A stretch of DNA of 64,000 nucleotides, taken from positions 57,909-121,908 of the forward strand of contig CAZJLP010000009.1 of NCBI GenBank assembly GCA_964546955.1, in the 5' to 3' direction. This document shows, piece after piece, positions 44,191-52,538 of this stretch; within the stretch, counting starts at the first letter, position 1; the number at the start of each line of letters is the position of its first letter. The stretch is from CAZJLP01 sp964546955. Lineage in GTDB: Bacteria; Verrucomicrobiota; Verrucomicrobiia; Opitutales; Opitutaceae. A model generated the notes under the pieces. It did not search any database, had not been told where the DNA came from, and saw only the letters and a list, made by a program, of their open reading frames with translations. Both the position numbers and the translations under genes were made by a program.

Positions 44191-44847
44191 ATGACTCGCT
44201 TCTCTTCACATTCGCTCGGTCGAATGCCGCGACTGCTGCTTGGGCTGACCCTCGGGGCTGTGAGCGTTGCGCAAGCCCAGCCCCCGCCCACCGCGGCCGC
44301 CGGTGCACCCGGCGCCCGGGAAACAACTGGGCACGCCATCGCTGTGACGGACAAGTTGAGCGTAAGCGTTTTCGGCGAAGAAGGCCTTTCGATGATCGCC
44401 CGCGTGGATTCAAAGGGAAACGTCAATCTCAAGCTCGTCGGCGAGGTGCCGGTCGCCGGCAAGACGGTCGCGGATGCCCAGCGCGCGATCGAGGCGGCCT
44501 ACCGGGATCAACGCTTTCTCAAAAGCCCACAGGTCACGATCAACATCGAGGAATATGCGGAGCGCTGGGTGTCCATCGACGGTATGGTCCGCAATCCCGG
44601 CCGGATCCCGCTCCCCATTGACGCCAGCATGACCGTGCTCGACTTGGTTTCGAAAGCCGGCGGCTTGCTCGATACGGCCCGCGGCACCGCGATCACCGTC
44701 ACCCGCATCATGCCTAATGGTGATAAGAAAACGGAAAAGGTCGACATCGAGAGCCTCATGAAGGGCAAGGACAAAGCCAAGGCCAGCGACAACTCCCTCA
44801 TTCTCCAACCCGGCGACATTGTCTACGTCCCGCAACGTCCCATTTGA
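44191..44847 (+). CDS. Polysaccharide export protein, Wza type
   Basis: 218 residues with a signal (LGLTLGAVSVAQA). A Poly_export domain begins at ITVTDKLSVSVFGE-like AIAVTDKLSVSVFGEEGLSM, followed by a SLBB domain (VSIDGMVRNPGRIPLPIDA, LDLVSKAGGLLDTA) and a C-terminal QPGDIVYVPQRPI. No lipobox Cys is seen, so it may not be lipidated. It forms the periplasmic/outer-membrane export channel with the co-transcribed Wzc. The stop is 11 bp before the Wzc start. Confidence 0.9.
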   Translation: MTRFSSHSLGRMPRLLLGLTLGAVSVAQAQPPPTAAAGAPGARETTGHAIAVTDKLSVSVFGEEGLSMIARVDSKGNVNLKLVGEVPVAGKTVADAQRAIEAAYRDQRFLKSPQVTINIEEYAERWVSIDGMVRNPGRIPLPIDASMTVLDLVSKAGGLLDTARGTAITVTRIMPNGDKKTEKVDIESLMKGKDKAKASDNSLILQPGDIVYVPQRPI

Positions 44848-44858
44848 GGGCTTTCCCG

Positions 44859-47015
44859 ATGTCTGACGCGACGCTGAAAGCCCCGAGTTCCTCCGGCCAT
44901 TCCAACGAGACGTTGAGCGAGCGTCGCACCCTCCGCGACTATCTCATCATTTTGCGGGAGCGGCTTTGGATCGCGCTGCCGCTGGCGATTTTGGTGGGCG
45001 TGGCGGTCGGGTACAAACAGGCGAAAAAGACGCCGATCTATCAAACTCAAGCCACGCTCCAGATCGAAAAACCGGAAAAGATCGTGATGAGCCACGAAGT
45101 CGTGGACCTGTCGATCAGCAGCGACATCGAGCTGAATACTCACCTCAAGGTGCTTGAAAGCGCCAAGCTACGAAACCGCGTCGCCGCCTCGCTCTCGGCC
45201 GAAGAACGGCTCGTCGTTCAGCGCAAATTCACAACCAACGTCGAACAGGCGGTCGAGGCGGGAAGTATCGAAGGGATGCTGGGCGAGGTAAGAATCGTCC
45301 CGAGCAAAAACAGTTTCATCATTCAAGTGAGCGTTCGTCACCCGGATCCGCAGGCAGCGGCCCTGGTCGCGAATCGCTACGTCGACCAGTTCATGCAGTA
45401 CCTCGACGAGAGCGTAAGCGGAAAGAACGAGTACGCCGTCGCTTCGCTCAAGACCCGAGCGGAACAGCTCCGCAAGGAAGCGGAGGCGGCGGACCAACGG
45501 CTGCAAAACTACATGCGGCAGCATAATATCGTGTCGCTCGACAACAGCGTGAACATCGTGGCGGACCGGCTGAAAGCCGTGAACGCCGCCTTGCAGACCT
45601 CGCGCCTCGAGCGGCTCCAGCTCGACGAACTCGTCAACCAAATCAATTCCTTCAAGAAAGACGGGCGCAACCTGCTCGAAATCGCGGCGATCTCCAACCA
45701 CGGCACCGTGCCGACCGTTCGCAACCAGCTGGCGGAATACGTTCGTCAAAAGGGGATTCTCAGCGATCGCTATCTCGAGCGGCATCCCACGATGATCGAC
45801 TTGGAAAATTCGATCGTGGTGGCCCGCGAGCAGCTCAACCGAGCCACGGAGCTGGCGATCGCCGACATTGAAGCGAGCCTCCAGAAGGCCAAGGCGAACG
45901 AACGATCGCTCGAACAGGAATTTATCGAACAGGAGAAACAGCAGCTGAAACTGCGCGACCTCGCCGTGGAGTTCAAAAGCCTCGAAAATCAAGCGCTGGT
46001 GGCGAAGAGCAACTACAGCCAGATACTGGAGCGGCAGAGTCAGGCGACCACGAGCAGCAAGATGGAGAAGATTCCCATCCGGCCTTTGGATACGGCGCTC
46101 CCGCCCGGTGCCCCCGTGGACCCGAAGATGCGCGATGTCGTCCAGACCTCGGTGGGGCTGGGTTTGCTCGTTTTCTTCGGTGTCGCCTTCGGGCTGAGTT
46201 TCATCGACGACCGCATCAAAAGCGCATGGGACGTCGAATCGTTCATCGGGGTCACTCTCCTCGGGATCGTGCCGGATCTTTCCAACCTGAAAGACGACGA
46301 AAAATATTCGCTGGTTCTGCGCAACAAAGAGGCCCCCGGCGTGGAGTCGTTTCTCAGCGTCTACAGCTCCGTCAAGATCCACTCGAAGGTCGACTATCCC
46401 AAGAGTATTCTCGTCACGAGCACGATTCCCGGCGAAGGCAAGACCCTCATCTCCTGCAACCTCGCGGAGAGCTTCGCACGACACGGCAAACGCACGATCC
46501 TGATCGACTGCGATCTTCGCCGCCCGATGCTGCACCGCCACTTCAACCAGCCCAATGAAAAGGGACTGATCAACTGGTTCGACAACGGGGCATCACTCGA
46601 GGGAGATCTCGCGGCAAATCCTCACCTGGGGATCACCCGGCTGGGAGACAATCTTTCCCTCCTGTGCTCCGGGGGACGCTCGAAATCTCCCACCAACCTT
46701 CTGGAGACTTCGACCTTTGGCCAGCTGATCGAGCGTTTGAAGAAGCAGTACGACCTGATCGTGGTCGATTCGCCCCCGATGGGCGCGGTCACGGACGCCT
46801 TGCTGATCGCCGAGCGCACGGATGAGGTCGTGTACGTCTCGCGTTTCAATCGCGCCCTCCGCAAGCACATCAAGGTCTACATTCGCGCGTTGCACAACGG
46901 GAAGAATGAGATCCTGGGCATCGTGCTGAACGGTCTCTCCACCCGCCGCATCGAGTATTACTCGAACTACCGGTACTATCGCAGTTACAAGAAGTATTAC
47001 GGGACGCAGGCATAA
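44859..47015 (+). CDS. Polysaccharide co-polymerase / tyrosine autokinase, Wzc type
   Basis: 718 residues; the ATG at 44859 is preferred over the TTG at 44844. Wzz domain with flanking membrane helices (about 35-55 and 430-450) and a long periplasmic coiled coil. A cytosolic BY-kinase follows: Walker A STIPGEGKTLISCNLAES, Walker A' ILIDCDLRRPML, Walker B LIVVDSPPMG. The C-terminal tail is a tyrosine cluster (IEYYSNYRYYRSYKKYYG) for autophosphorylation. It controls polymer length and export together with Wza. Glycosyltransferases for the repeat unit are not in the window. Confidence 0.93.
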   Translation: MSDATLKAPSSSGHSNETLSERRTLRDYLIILRERLWIALPLAILVGVAVGYKQAKKTPIYQTQATLQIEKPEKIVMSHEVVDLSISSDIELNTHLKVLESAKLRNRVAASLSAEERLVVQRKFTTNVEQAVEAGSIEGMLGEVRIVPSKNSFIIQVSVRHPDPQAAALVANRYVDQFMQYLDESVSGKNEYAVASLKTRAEQLRKEAEAADQRLQNYMRQHNIVSLDNSVNIVADRLKAVNAALQTSRLERLQLDELVNQINSFKKDGRNLLEIAAISNHGTVPTVRNQLAEYVRQKGILSDRYLERHPTMIDLENSIVVAREQLNRATELAIADIEASLQKAKANERSLEQEFIEQEKQQLKLRDLAVEFKSLENQALVAKSNYSQILERQSQATTSSKMEKIPIRPLDTALPPGAPVDPKMRDVVQTSVGLGLLVFFGVAFGLSFIDDRIKSAWDVESFIGVTLLGIVPDLSNLKDDEKYSLVLRNKEAPGVESFLSVYSSVKIHSKVDYPKSILVTSTIPGEGKTLISCNLAESFARHGKRTILIDCDLRRPMLHRHFNQPNEKGLINWFDNGASLEGDLAANPHLGITRLGDNLSLLCSGGRSKSPTNLLETSTFGQLIERLKKQYDLIVVDSPPMGAVTDALLIAERTDEVVYVSRFNRALRKHIKVYIRALHNGKNEILGIVLNGLSTRRIEYYSNYRYYRSYKKYYGTQA

Positions 47016-47020
47016 CAAGA

Positions 47021-47166
47021 GGCTGAAGACCGAATGCTGAAGGTCGGATTCCACGGCGGCGTCTCGCGGCGAGTGAACGTCCGACCCCGCGGCCTTTGCT
47101 CCCGCCTCGTTCAGCTGCAATCCCCAATTTCCGCCTTCAGCTTTCCGCTTTCAGCCTTCAGCCTTC
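47021..47166. repeat. Inverted pair of heptamer repeats (gctgaag / agccttc words)
   Basis: The left arm has ggctgaa, gaccgaa, tgctgaa, ggtcgga (47021-47048). The right arm has cgccttc, agctttc, cgctttc, agccttc, agccttc (47132-47166), in perfect 7-base phase. It lies between the Wzc stop and the lpxI start; the right arm ends 4 bp before the lpxI GTG. A longer lpxI frame would run through the right arm and is rejected. Confidence 0.8.
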
Positions 47167-47170
47167 CGTC

Positions 47171-48010
47171 GTGCTGTCCGCGTTTCTTCCTTCTGACTTC
47201 AATCCGCGCAAGCCGGTCGTCCTGATCGCCGGCCAAGGATTGTACCCTGTCCTGGTGGCGCAGGCGGTGCGGCGAGCTGGTGTGCCGCTTCGTTTGGTGG
47301 GCTTCGAAGAAGAAACTCGGCCGGAGCTGATCGAGTCCTTTCCCGAGGCAGAGCGCCAGGTGCTGCTGGTCGGACAACTGGGAAAAATGCTCAAATCCCT
47401 CGCCCATTTTGAGGCCGGCTACGCGCTGATGGCCGGACAGATTACGCCGCGCCGGCTTTTTCGCGGACTGCACCCCGACCTCAAGGCCGCCCGCATACTT
47501 TTTTCCCTGAAGCGGCGTAATGCCGAAACCATTTTCGGCGCGATCGCGGCCGAGATTGAGAAACTCGGCGTCAAACTGCTCGATGCACGGTCATTTCTCG
47601 ACGATCAACTGGCCAGCGGCGGCGTGATGACCGGCGGCAAATTTCCAATCGAGGCCGAGTACGTGGAGCACGGTGTTCATATCGCACGGGAATCAGCCCG
47701 TCTGGACATCGGACAAGGCGTCGTGGTCCGAAAAGGCACGGTGCTCGCCGTAGAGGCGTTTGAAGGGACCGATGAGATGCTGCGCCGTGCCGGCGGCTTC
47801 AAAACGGACGGCGCGCTTTTCGTCAAAACGGTCAAAACGCAGCAGGATTATCGCTTCGACGTTCCTGTCTTCGGCCAGCGCACGCTCGACACCATGCGCG
47901 AGGCTCATCTGACAGCCGCGGCGCTCGAGGCGGGCAAAGTGATCGTCCTGGATAAACCCGCGGTGATCGCGCAGGCGAAATCGTGGGGTATTTCGCTCGT
48001 CGGATTCTGA
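47171..48010 (+). CDS. lpxI: UDP-2,3-diacylglucosamine pyrophosphatase, LpxI type
   Basis: 279 residues from the GTG at 47171, giving MLSAFLPSDFNPRKPVVLIA; this length matches the family. Motifs: LIAGQGLYPVLVAQAVRRAG, HFEAGYALMAGQITP, and the C-terminal catalytic domain GQGVVVRKGTVLAVEAFEGTD, GALFVKTVKTQQDYRFDVPV. It removes UMP from UDP-2,3-diacylglucosamine to give lipid X in lipid A synthesis, so the organism should make LPS. Other lpx genes are not in the window. Confidence 0.92.
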   Translation: MLSAFLPSDFNPRKPVVLIAGQGLYPVLVAQAVRRAGVPLRLVGFEEETRPELIESFPEAERQVLLVGQLGKMLKSLAHFEAGYALMAGQITPRRLFRGLHPDLKAARILFSLKRRNAETIFGAIAAEIEKLGVKLLDARSFLDDQLASGGVMTGGKFPIEAEYVEHGVHIARESARLDIGQGVVVRKGTVLAVEAFEGTDEMLRRAGGFKTDGALFVKTVKTQQDYRFDVPVFGQRTLDTMREAHLTAAALEAGKVIVLDKPAVIAQAKSWGISLVGF

Positions 48011-48222
48011 ACTGGGACCCCCGCCGCTGGCCCAGTGCCCAGCGCGGCCTGGCGCCTCGCTCGGCGCGGACCACGCCCGCTCACGCTCAGGCATCGCACC
48101 GTTCATTGCCATGTTCACTCTCTCCCCGTTTACTATTAGTTTACGTCCTGCGCTTACCGATTCGTCGCGGTCAATCTTCCTGACCGCTTGCGAATCGGGG
48201 CCGGGGTGCTCACCTTGGCCGC

Positions 48223-48702
48223 ATGCAAAACGACGTGGTCGAAGTCGCCGTCAAAGGAGTGATGCCCACAGCCAACGGCTGTGCCGTCTTCCTGGGCAAC
48301 GACGACAAAACATTCGTGATCTACGTCGACCATTCCGTGGGCAACGCGATTCAAATGACGCTCAACGGCGTCAAAAAAGACCGCCCGCTCACCCACGATT
48401 TGATCGGGCATATTTTTCTCGGGTTGGGAGTGAAGCTGGATTACATTGTCATCAACGATGTCAGCGAGGGCACCTTCTTCGCCCGAGTGCTCCTTCGCAT
48501 GGAGAACGAACTGGGACGCAAGATCATCGAGATCGACGCCCGTCCGAGCGACTCGACCGTTCTGGCACTCCAACAAAAGCGCCCGATTTACGTCGCCAAC
48601 AAGGTGTTCGAAAACGTCGAAGACATGACCGAAATTTTGGAGCGGGTGCTCAAACAGCAGTCCGAGGAAACGGACGAAGACGAGGAAACGGACGACGACT
48701 GA
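48223..48702 (+). CDS. Bifunctional nuclease (BFN/DUF151) domain protein
   Basis: 159 residues covering one DUF151 domain (VVEVAVKGVMPTANGCAVFL to IYVANKVFENV) and a very acidic tail (EETDEDEETDDD). The domain is named for nuclease activity shown in one plant homologue; activity in bacteria is not established. The start ATG at 48223 follows 212 bp of non-coding DNA. It precedes dus by 23 bp and may be co-transcribed. Confidence 0.88.
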   Translation: MQNDVVEVAVKGVMPTANGCAVFLGNDDKTFVIYVDHSVGNAIQMTLNGVKKDRPLTHDLIGHIFLGLGVKLDYIVINDVSEGTFFARVLLRMENELGRKIIEIDARPSDSTVLALQQKRPIYVANKVFENVEDMTEILERVLKQQSEETDEDEETDDD

Positions 48703-48724
48703 CCCTCGGCCCCCCGCCTCCGCC

Positions 48725-49828
48725 GTGTCCACCCTTCCTCCGCCCGCTCACGCCACCCTGCCGTCCCCCCTCTCCCCGGGGACTCCGCTCACCGCCCTCG
48801 CGCCTATGCAGGACGTGACCGATCTCGCTTTTATGGGAGTGGTGGCCCACTACGGCGCTCCCGACTATTTCTTCACGGAGTTCTTCCGAGTGCACGCGCA
48901 ATCGCGGCCGGAGAAACACATTCTGCGCTCCATTGATGAAAACGCGACAGGACGGCCGGTGTTTGCCCAGCTCATCGGCGAAGACATTCATCACCTGGTG
49001 CGCACCGCGAGCGAACTCCTGAAGCACCCCGTGGCGGGGATCGATCTTAACCTGGGGTGCCCCGCGCCGAAAGTGTATAAAAAAAACGTCGGCGGCGGAC
49101 TATTGCGCGAACCCGCTAAAATCGCGGAGATCCTGAGTGCGCTGCGCGCCGCCGTGCCGGGTCTCTTCACCGTGAAAATGCGGATCGGCTTCGAGGGGAC
49201 GGAGCACTTCGACCGGATTGTCGACGCGGTGAACGAGCACCGCGTCGATCTTCTCAGCGTTCACGGACGGACTGTAAAGGAAATGTACCGCAGCGAGGTC
49301 CATTACGATTTTATCGCCCGTGCAGTCTCGCGCGCGCAGTGTCCGGTCCTGGCCAATGGCAACATCACCTCGGCCGCGAAGGCGGGGGCAGTGTGCCGGG
49401 AGACGCGCGCAGCCGGCGTAATGATAGGCCGTCATGCAATTCGGAATCCGTGGATCTTCCGCCAATGCCGAGAGGCCCTTTCAGGCGGCAAGATCCTTCG
49501 AATTTCGCTCCACGACGTTCGCGACTACGTGGAGCGATTGTACCGCGCGACCCAAAAAGCGGAGATGCCGGAACGGACGCACGTGAACAAAATGAAAAAG
49601 TACCTGAACTTCGTGGGCCAAAGCGTGGATCCCACCGGCGCTTTCTTGCATGACATGCGCCGCAGCGAGACGGAGAAACAGCTTTTCGCCGCCTGTGATC
49701 GCCATCTGCTTTCCCAGCCGGACGCGGAATTCAATCCGGAGCCGTATCCCGGGGTGATCGCCCGGCCCAATTGCGAGACGCCGGATGCGGCTGCGGATGG
49801 GTGCTCGCTGGAGTCAGTGACGGCGTGA
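48725..49828 (+). CDS. dus: tRNA-dihydrouridine synthase
   Basis: 367 residues. FMN-binding TIM barrel with LAPMQDVTDLAFM, the catalytic loop DLNLGCPAPKVYKKNVGGGLL (active Cys in NLGCP), VKMRIGFEG, VHGRTVKEMY and GVMIGRHAIRNPWIF. It reduces uridines in tRNA D-loops with NADPH. The C-terminal helical tRNA-binding domain is present. The subgroup (A, B or C) cannot be fixed safely. Full length; convergent with sufT/sppA. Confidence 0.93.
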   Translation: MSTLPPPAHATLPSPLSPGTPLTALAPMQDVTDLAFMGVVAHYGAPDYFFTEFFRVHAQSRPEKHILRSIDENATGRPVFAQLIGEDIHHLVRTASELLKHPVAGIDLNLGCPAPKVYKKNVGGGLLREPAKIAEILSALRAAVPGLFTVKMRIGFEGTEHFDRIVDAVNEHRVDLLSVHGRTVKEMYRSEVHYDFIARAVSRAQCPVLANGNITSAAKAGAVCRETRAAGVMIGRHAIRNPWIFRQCREALSGGKILRISLHDVRDYVERLYRATQKAEMPERTHVNKMKKYLNFVGQSVDPTGAFLHDMRRSETEKQLFAACDRHLLSQPDAEFNPEPYPGVIARPNCETPDAAADGCSLESVTA

Positions 49829-49848
49829 CGGCGCGGCCAGGCCGCTAT

Positions 49849-49929
49849 GCAGAATTAAGAACGATGATCGGAGAATGTTAGACCTCCAAAGCCGTTCTTC
49901 ATTCGACACTCCCCATTCTCCATTAGGCC
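49849..49929. repeat. Inverted pair of heptamer repeats (ggagaat / ttctcca words) between dus and sufT
   Basis: The left arm has gcagaat, taagaac, gatgatc, ggagaat, gttagac (49849-49883). The right arm has ttcttca, ttcgaca, ctcccca, ttctcca, ttaggcc (49895-49929). The phase is 7 bases throughout, and the arms face each other across 11 bp. In this convergent gap the hairpin may act as a two-way terminator. Confidence 0.75.
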
Positions 49930-49942
49930 CAGCGGGCCACAA

Positions 49943-50479
49943 TCATTCCAAACCGAGAATCTTGCGCCCTTCCGGGGAGATCATCTGCGGCGTCCACACC
50001 GGATCCCAGACGATGTGAACCTTCGCGTATTCCACGGTGGGCAGGGCGGCTATTTTTTGGCGCGCGTCTTCCGCGATCACCGGCCCCATGCCGCAGCCGG
50101 GAGCGGTCAGCGTCATCTTCGCCTCCACCCGGTGGTTCCCCGTCGCGGTTTTCTCGATGTTCAGGTCGTAGACCAAACCGAGATCGACAATATTGACCGG
50201 AATCTCGGGATCGAAACAGGTTCTCAGCGCATCCCAAACCTGTTTGTCACTAAATTCCCCTGCTGCGACGGCGCCGGCCGGCTCTGCCGGCAGCTCGAAA
50301 TTTTCGATCGCCGCCACATCGGCGCGATCGATTCGAAACAGGCCGCCGCCGGCTCTCACCGTTACGTTGCCGCCCAAAGTCTGGGCGATATAAACCTCCG
50401 TTCCACCGGCGAGCGTGGCTTCCGTGCCGGCGGGAATTGCGGTGGCGCGGGTATCGCGCGATAGTTTGTGGTACGACAT
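49943..50479 (-). CDS. sufT: SufT-type iron-sulfur assembly protein
   Basis: 178 residues. The N-terminal SufT-specific part (GTEVYIAQTLGGNVTVRAGG) precedes the DUF59/MIP18 domain: FDPEIPVNIVDLGLVYDL and LTAPGCGMGPVIAEDA, with the conserved Asp and Cys. It acts as an accessory factor in Fe-S cluster delivery. The start is 1 bp after the sppA stop, so the two form an operon. No sufBCDS genes are near. Confidence 0.9.
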   Translation of the reverse strand: MSYHKLSRDTRATAIPAGTEATLAGGTEVYIAQTLGGNVTVRAGGGLFRIDRADVAAIENFELPAEPAGAVAAGEFSDKQVWDALRTCFDPEIPVNIVDLGLVYDLNIEKTATGNHRVEAKMTLTAPGCGMGPVIAEDARQKIAALPTVEYAKVHIVWDPVWTPQMISPEGRKILGLE

Positions 50480-50480
50480 G

Positions 50481-52310
50481 CTATTTGACTCCGATCTCGA
50501 AGGGCATGCGCAGGTATATGCCGCGGGGATCGTTGAACTGCTCGAGCAGGCGGCCCTGGCTTTTCACCTCCTTGACGAATTGAGAAACAACGCCGGCGTC
50601 ACGAGTATTGTCGGGCCGGATACCTTCCAATGCCTCGGCCAGCAGTTCGGCAAATTCCTTTCGCCGCGGAAACTCCAAGAGGTTGTAACCGCCGCCGAGC
50701 CCGGTTTCTTTGGCCGCGTGCCTCAACGCATCCTCCAGGCCCCCGAGTTCGTCGACCAAACCCAGCTTCACCGCCTCCGCTCCCGACCAAACCCGGCCCT
50801 GGGCGATCTCGTGCACCTTGGCGCGATCGAGATTGCGAGCGGTGGCGACCTTCGTGATGAATTCTTCATAGATCCAGTCGACCATTCGCTGCACCACCGC
50901 CAATTCTTCCGGCGTCTTCGGCCGGGTGATCGTCATGGAGTCGGCGAACTTCCCGGTCTTCACCGAGTCATAGCTGAGCCCAAACCCCTGCGTCATTTTC
51001 TGAATATCGAAAAGAATTCCGAACACGCCGATCGAACCGGTCACCGTGGTGGGTTCGGCGAAGATGCGGTTGCTGAACGCGGAAATCCAATAGCCTCCCG
51101 ATGCCGCGTAGGTGCCCATCGAGACAATGACCGGTTTGCTTTCTTTCGCCAACCGCAGTTCACGTTGAATATGTTCTGACGCCGTGGCCGAGCCACCCGG
51201 ACTGTTCACCCGCAGGACGATGGCTTTCACGTTGTCATCCTGACGAAGGCGCCGAATTTCGCGCGCGAACTTGTCTCCACCCACTTCGTCAGGTTCTCCC
51301 TTCCCGTCCACGATTGCGCCTTCGGCGTAAACGACCGCTATGGTATTTTTGGCCGCGCTATCCGTTTCCTTCTTGGGCGTATGCCCCGGAGAGGGCAGCG
51401 TCTTTACGTAGTCGAACATCGACACCTGCTTGAAGCTCCGCTTCGCCCCTTTCCGCCCCGTGTCGGCCTTCAGCTTCTCGATCACTTGGTCCTTGTACCA
51501 GGCTTTCGTGACGAGCTTCGCTTCGACGGCGGTTTCGGGACGGATCATCCCTTCGTTGTCCACTAACCGTTGAAGGTCTTTCACCTCTATTCCGCGGTCG
51601 GCGGCGATGTCAGCCACAAGATCTCCCCACATGTCGTCAAGCAGCTTTTGCAGCTGGTCCCGGTTCTCAGGACTGTAATCTTTGCGGGTGAAGGGCTCGA
51701 CCGCGGATTTGTATTTGCCCACTCGCGTGACCTGTACCCCCACGCCATATTTCTCGAACGCTCCCGTCAGAAACAGGCTTCGGCTGGCCAAGCCGGGCAG
51801 CAATACCGCCCCATAAGGATCGAGGTAGAGTTCGTTAGCGGAGGCCGCGACGTAGAGATCCCGCGTGGTGGCGTAGTCGATGTAGGCCAAGACAGGCTTA
51901 CCCGCGCTCTTAAAATCGTTTATCGCGGCACGAACTTCTTTCAACGCGGCGAACCCACTGCCGTAGCCGTCCGGCTCCAATTGGCCGGTGATGAGAATTC
52001 CTGCCACGCGGCCGTCATTCTTCGCCTCTGCCAAGGCCTGGGTGACTTGTCGAAGCTGCAGTGTCTTCGGGCCCGATGAGCCGCCGAAGGCCTCCGCCAG
52101 TATTCCTGTGTCGAACGGCGGAGGAGCATCGGAAATATTCATCGAAAGGTCGAAGACAAGATACGACCCCTTTTCGACCGAGGGGGCCGGTCTCTGGGAT
52201 GCGCTGGCCGCCATCACAGCAAAAAAGCCAATTACGAATACCCCCAGCCCCACCGAGAAAATGCACAGGGCTGCGAGCGTACCCAGCATCGACGTGAAAA
52301 AATTCTTCAT
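50481..52310 (-). CDS. sppA: Signal peptide peptidase SppA, long (67K) form
   Basis: 609 residues with one N-terminal membrane helix (LCIFSVGLGVFVIGFFAVMA). Two tandem peptidase-S49 domains: the catalytic Lys lies in TRVGKYKSAVEPF and the catalytic Ser in VSMGTYAASGGYW, as in the E. coli enzyme. It degrades cleaved signal peptides in the membrane. It pairs with sufT. The divergent gene starts after a 228-bp gap with heptamer repeats. Confidence 0.95.
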   Translation of the reverse strand: MKNFFTSMLGTLAALCIFSVGLGVFVIGFFAVMAASASQRPAPSVEKGSYLVFDLSMNISDAPPPFDTGILAEAFGGSSGPKTLQLRQVTQALAEAKNDGRVAGILITGQLEPDGYGSGFAALKEVRAAINDFKSAGKPVLAYIDYATTRDLYVAASANELYLDPYGAVLLPGLASRSLFLTGAFEKYGVGVQVTRVGKYKSAVEPFTRKDYSPENRDQLQKLLDDMWGDLVADIAADRGIEVKDLQRLVDNEGMIRPETAVEAKLVTKAWYKDQVIEKLKADTGRKGAKRSFKQVSMFDYVKTLPSPGHTPKKETDSAAKNTIAVVYAEGAIVDGKGEPDEVGGDKFAREIRRLRQDDNVKAIVLRVNSPGGSATASEHIQRELRLAKESKPVIVSMGTYAASGGYWISAFSNRIFAEPTTVTGSIGVFGILFDIQKMTQGFGLSYDSVKTGKFADSMTITRPKTPEELAVVQRMVDWIYEEFITKVATARNLDRAKVHEIAQGRVWSGAEAVKLGLVDELGGLEDALRHAAKETGLGGGYNLLEFPRRKEFAELLAEALEGIRPDNTRDAGVVSQFVKEVKSQGRLLEQFNDPRGIYLRMPFEIGVK

Positions 52311-52348
52311 ACTTCGCGCAACCTAGCGGGAAAGCGCGATTCAGCCAG

Positions 52349-52397
52349 CTGAAAGACAAAGGACTGAAGGACCGAAAGGCTGAAGGGCTGAATTCGG
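52349..52397. repeat. Heptamer run (ctgaaag / actgaag words)
   Basis: Seven consecutive degenerate 7-base units between sppA and the next gene: ctgaaag, acaaagg, actgaag, gaccgaa, aggctga, agggctg, aattcgg. The word family matches the left arm at 47021-47048. A facing arm is not clear here, although ccgcctttcaagcg near 52470 is partly complementary. Confidence 0.6.
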
Positions 52398-52538
52398 AGA
52401 TTGAATATGAAGCTCTCGACCAGAGGGAAACGGCCACCTCGACATCCACAAACCGGCCCAAAATCGCCTTCCGCCTTTCAAGCGCTTCTTACTATCAGGT
52501 TTGCGGTTTTTGTGCCGATAAGCTTGTATACGACGCCT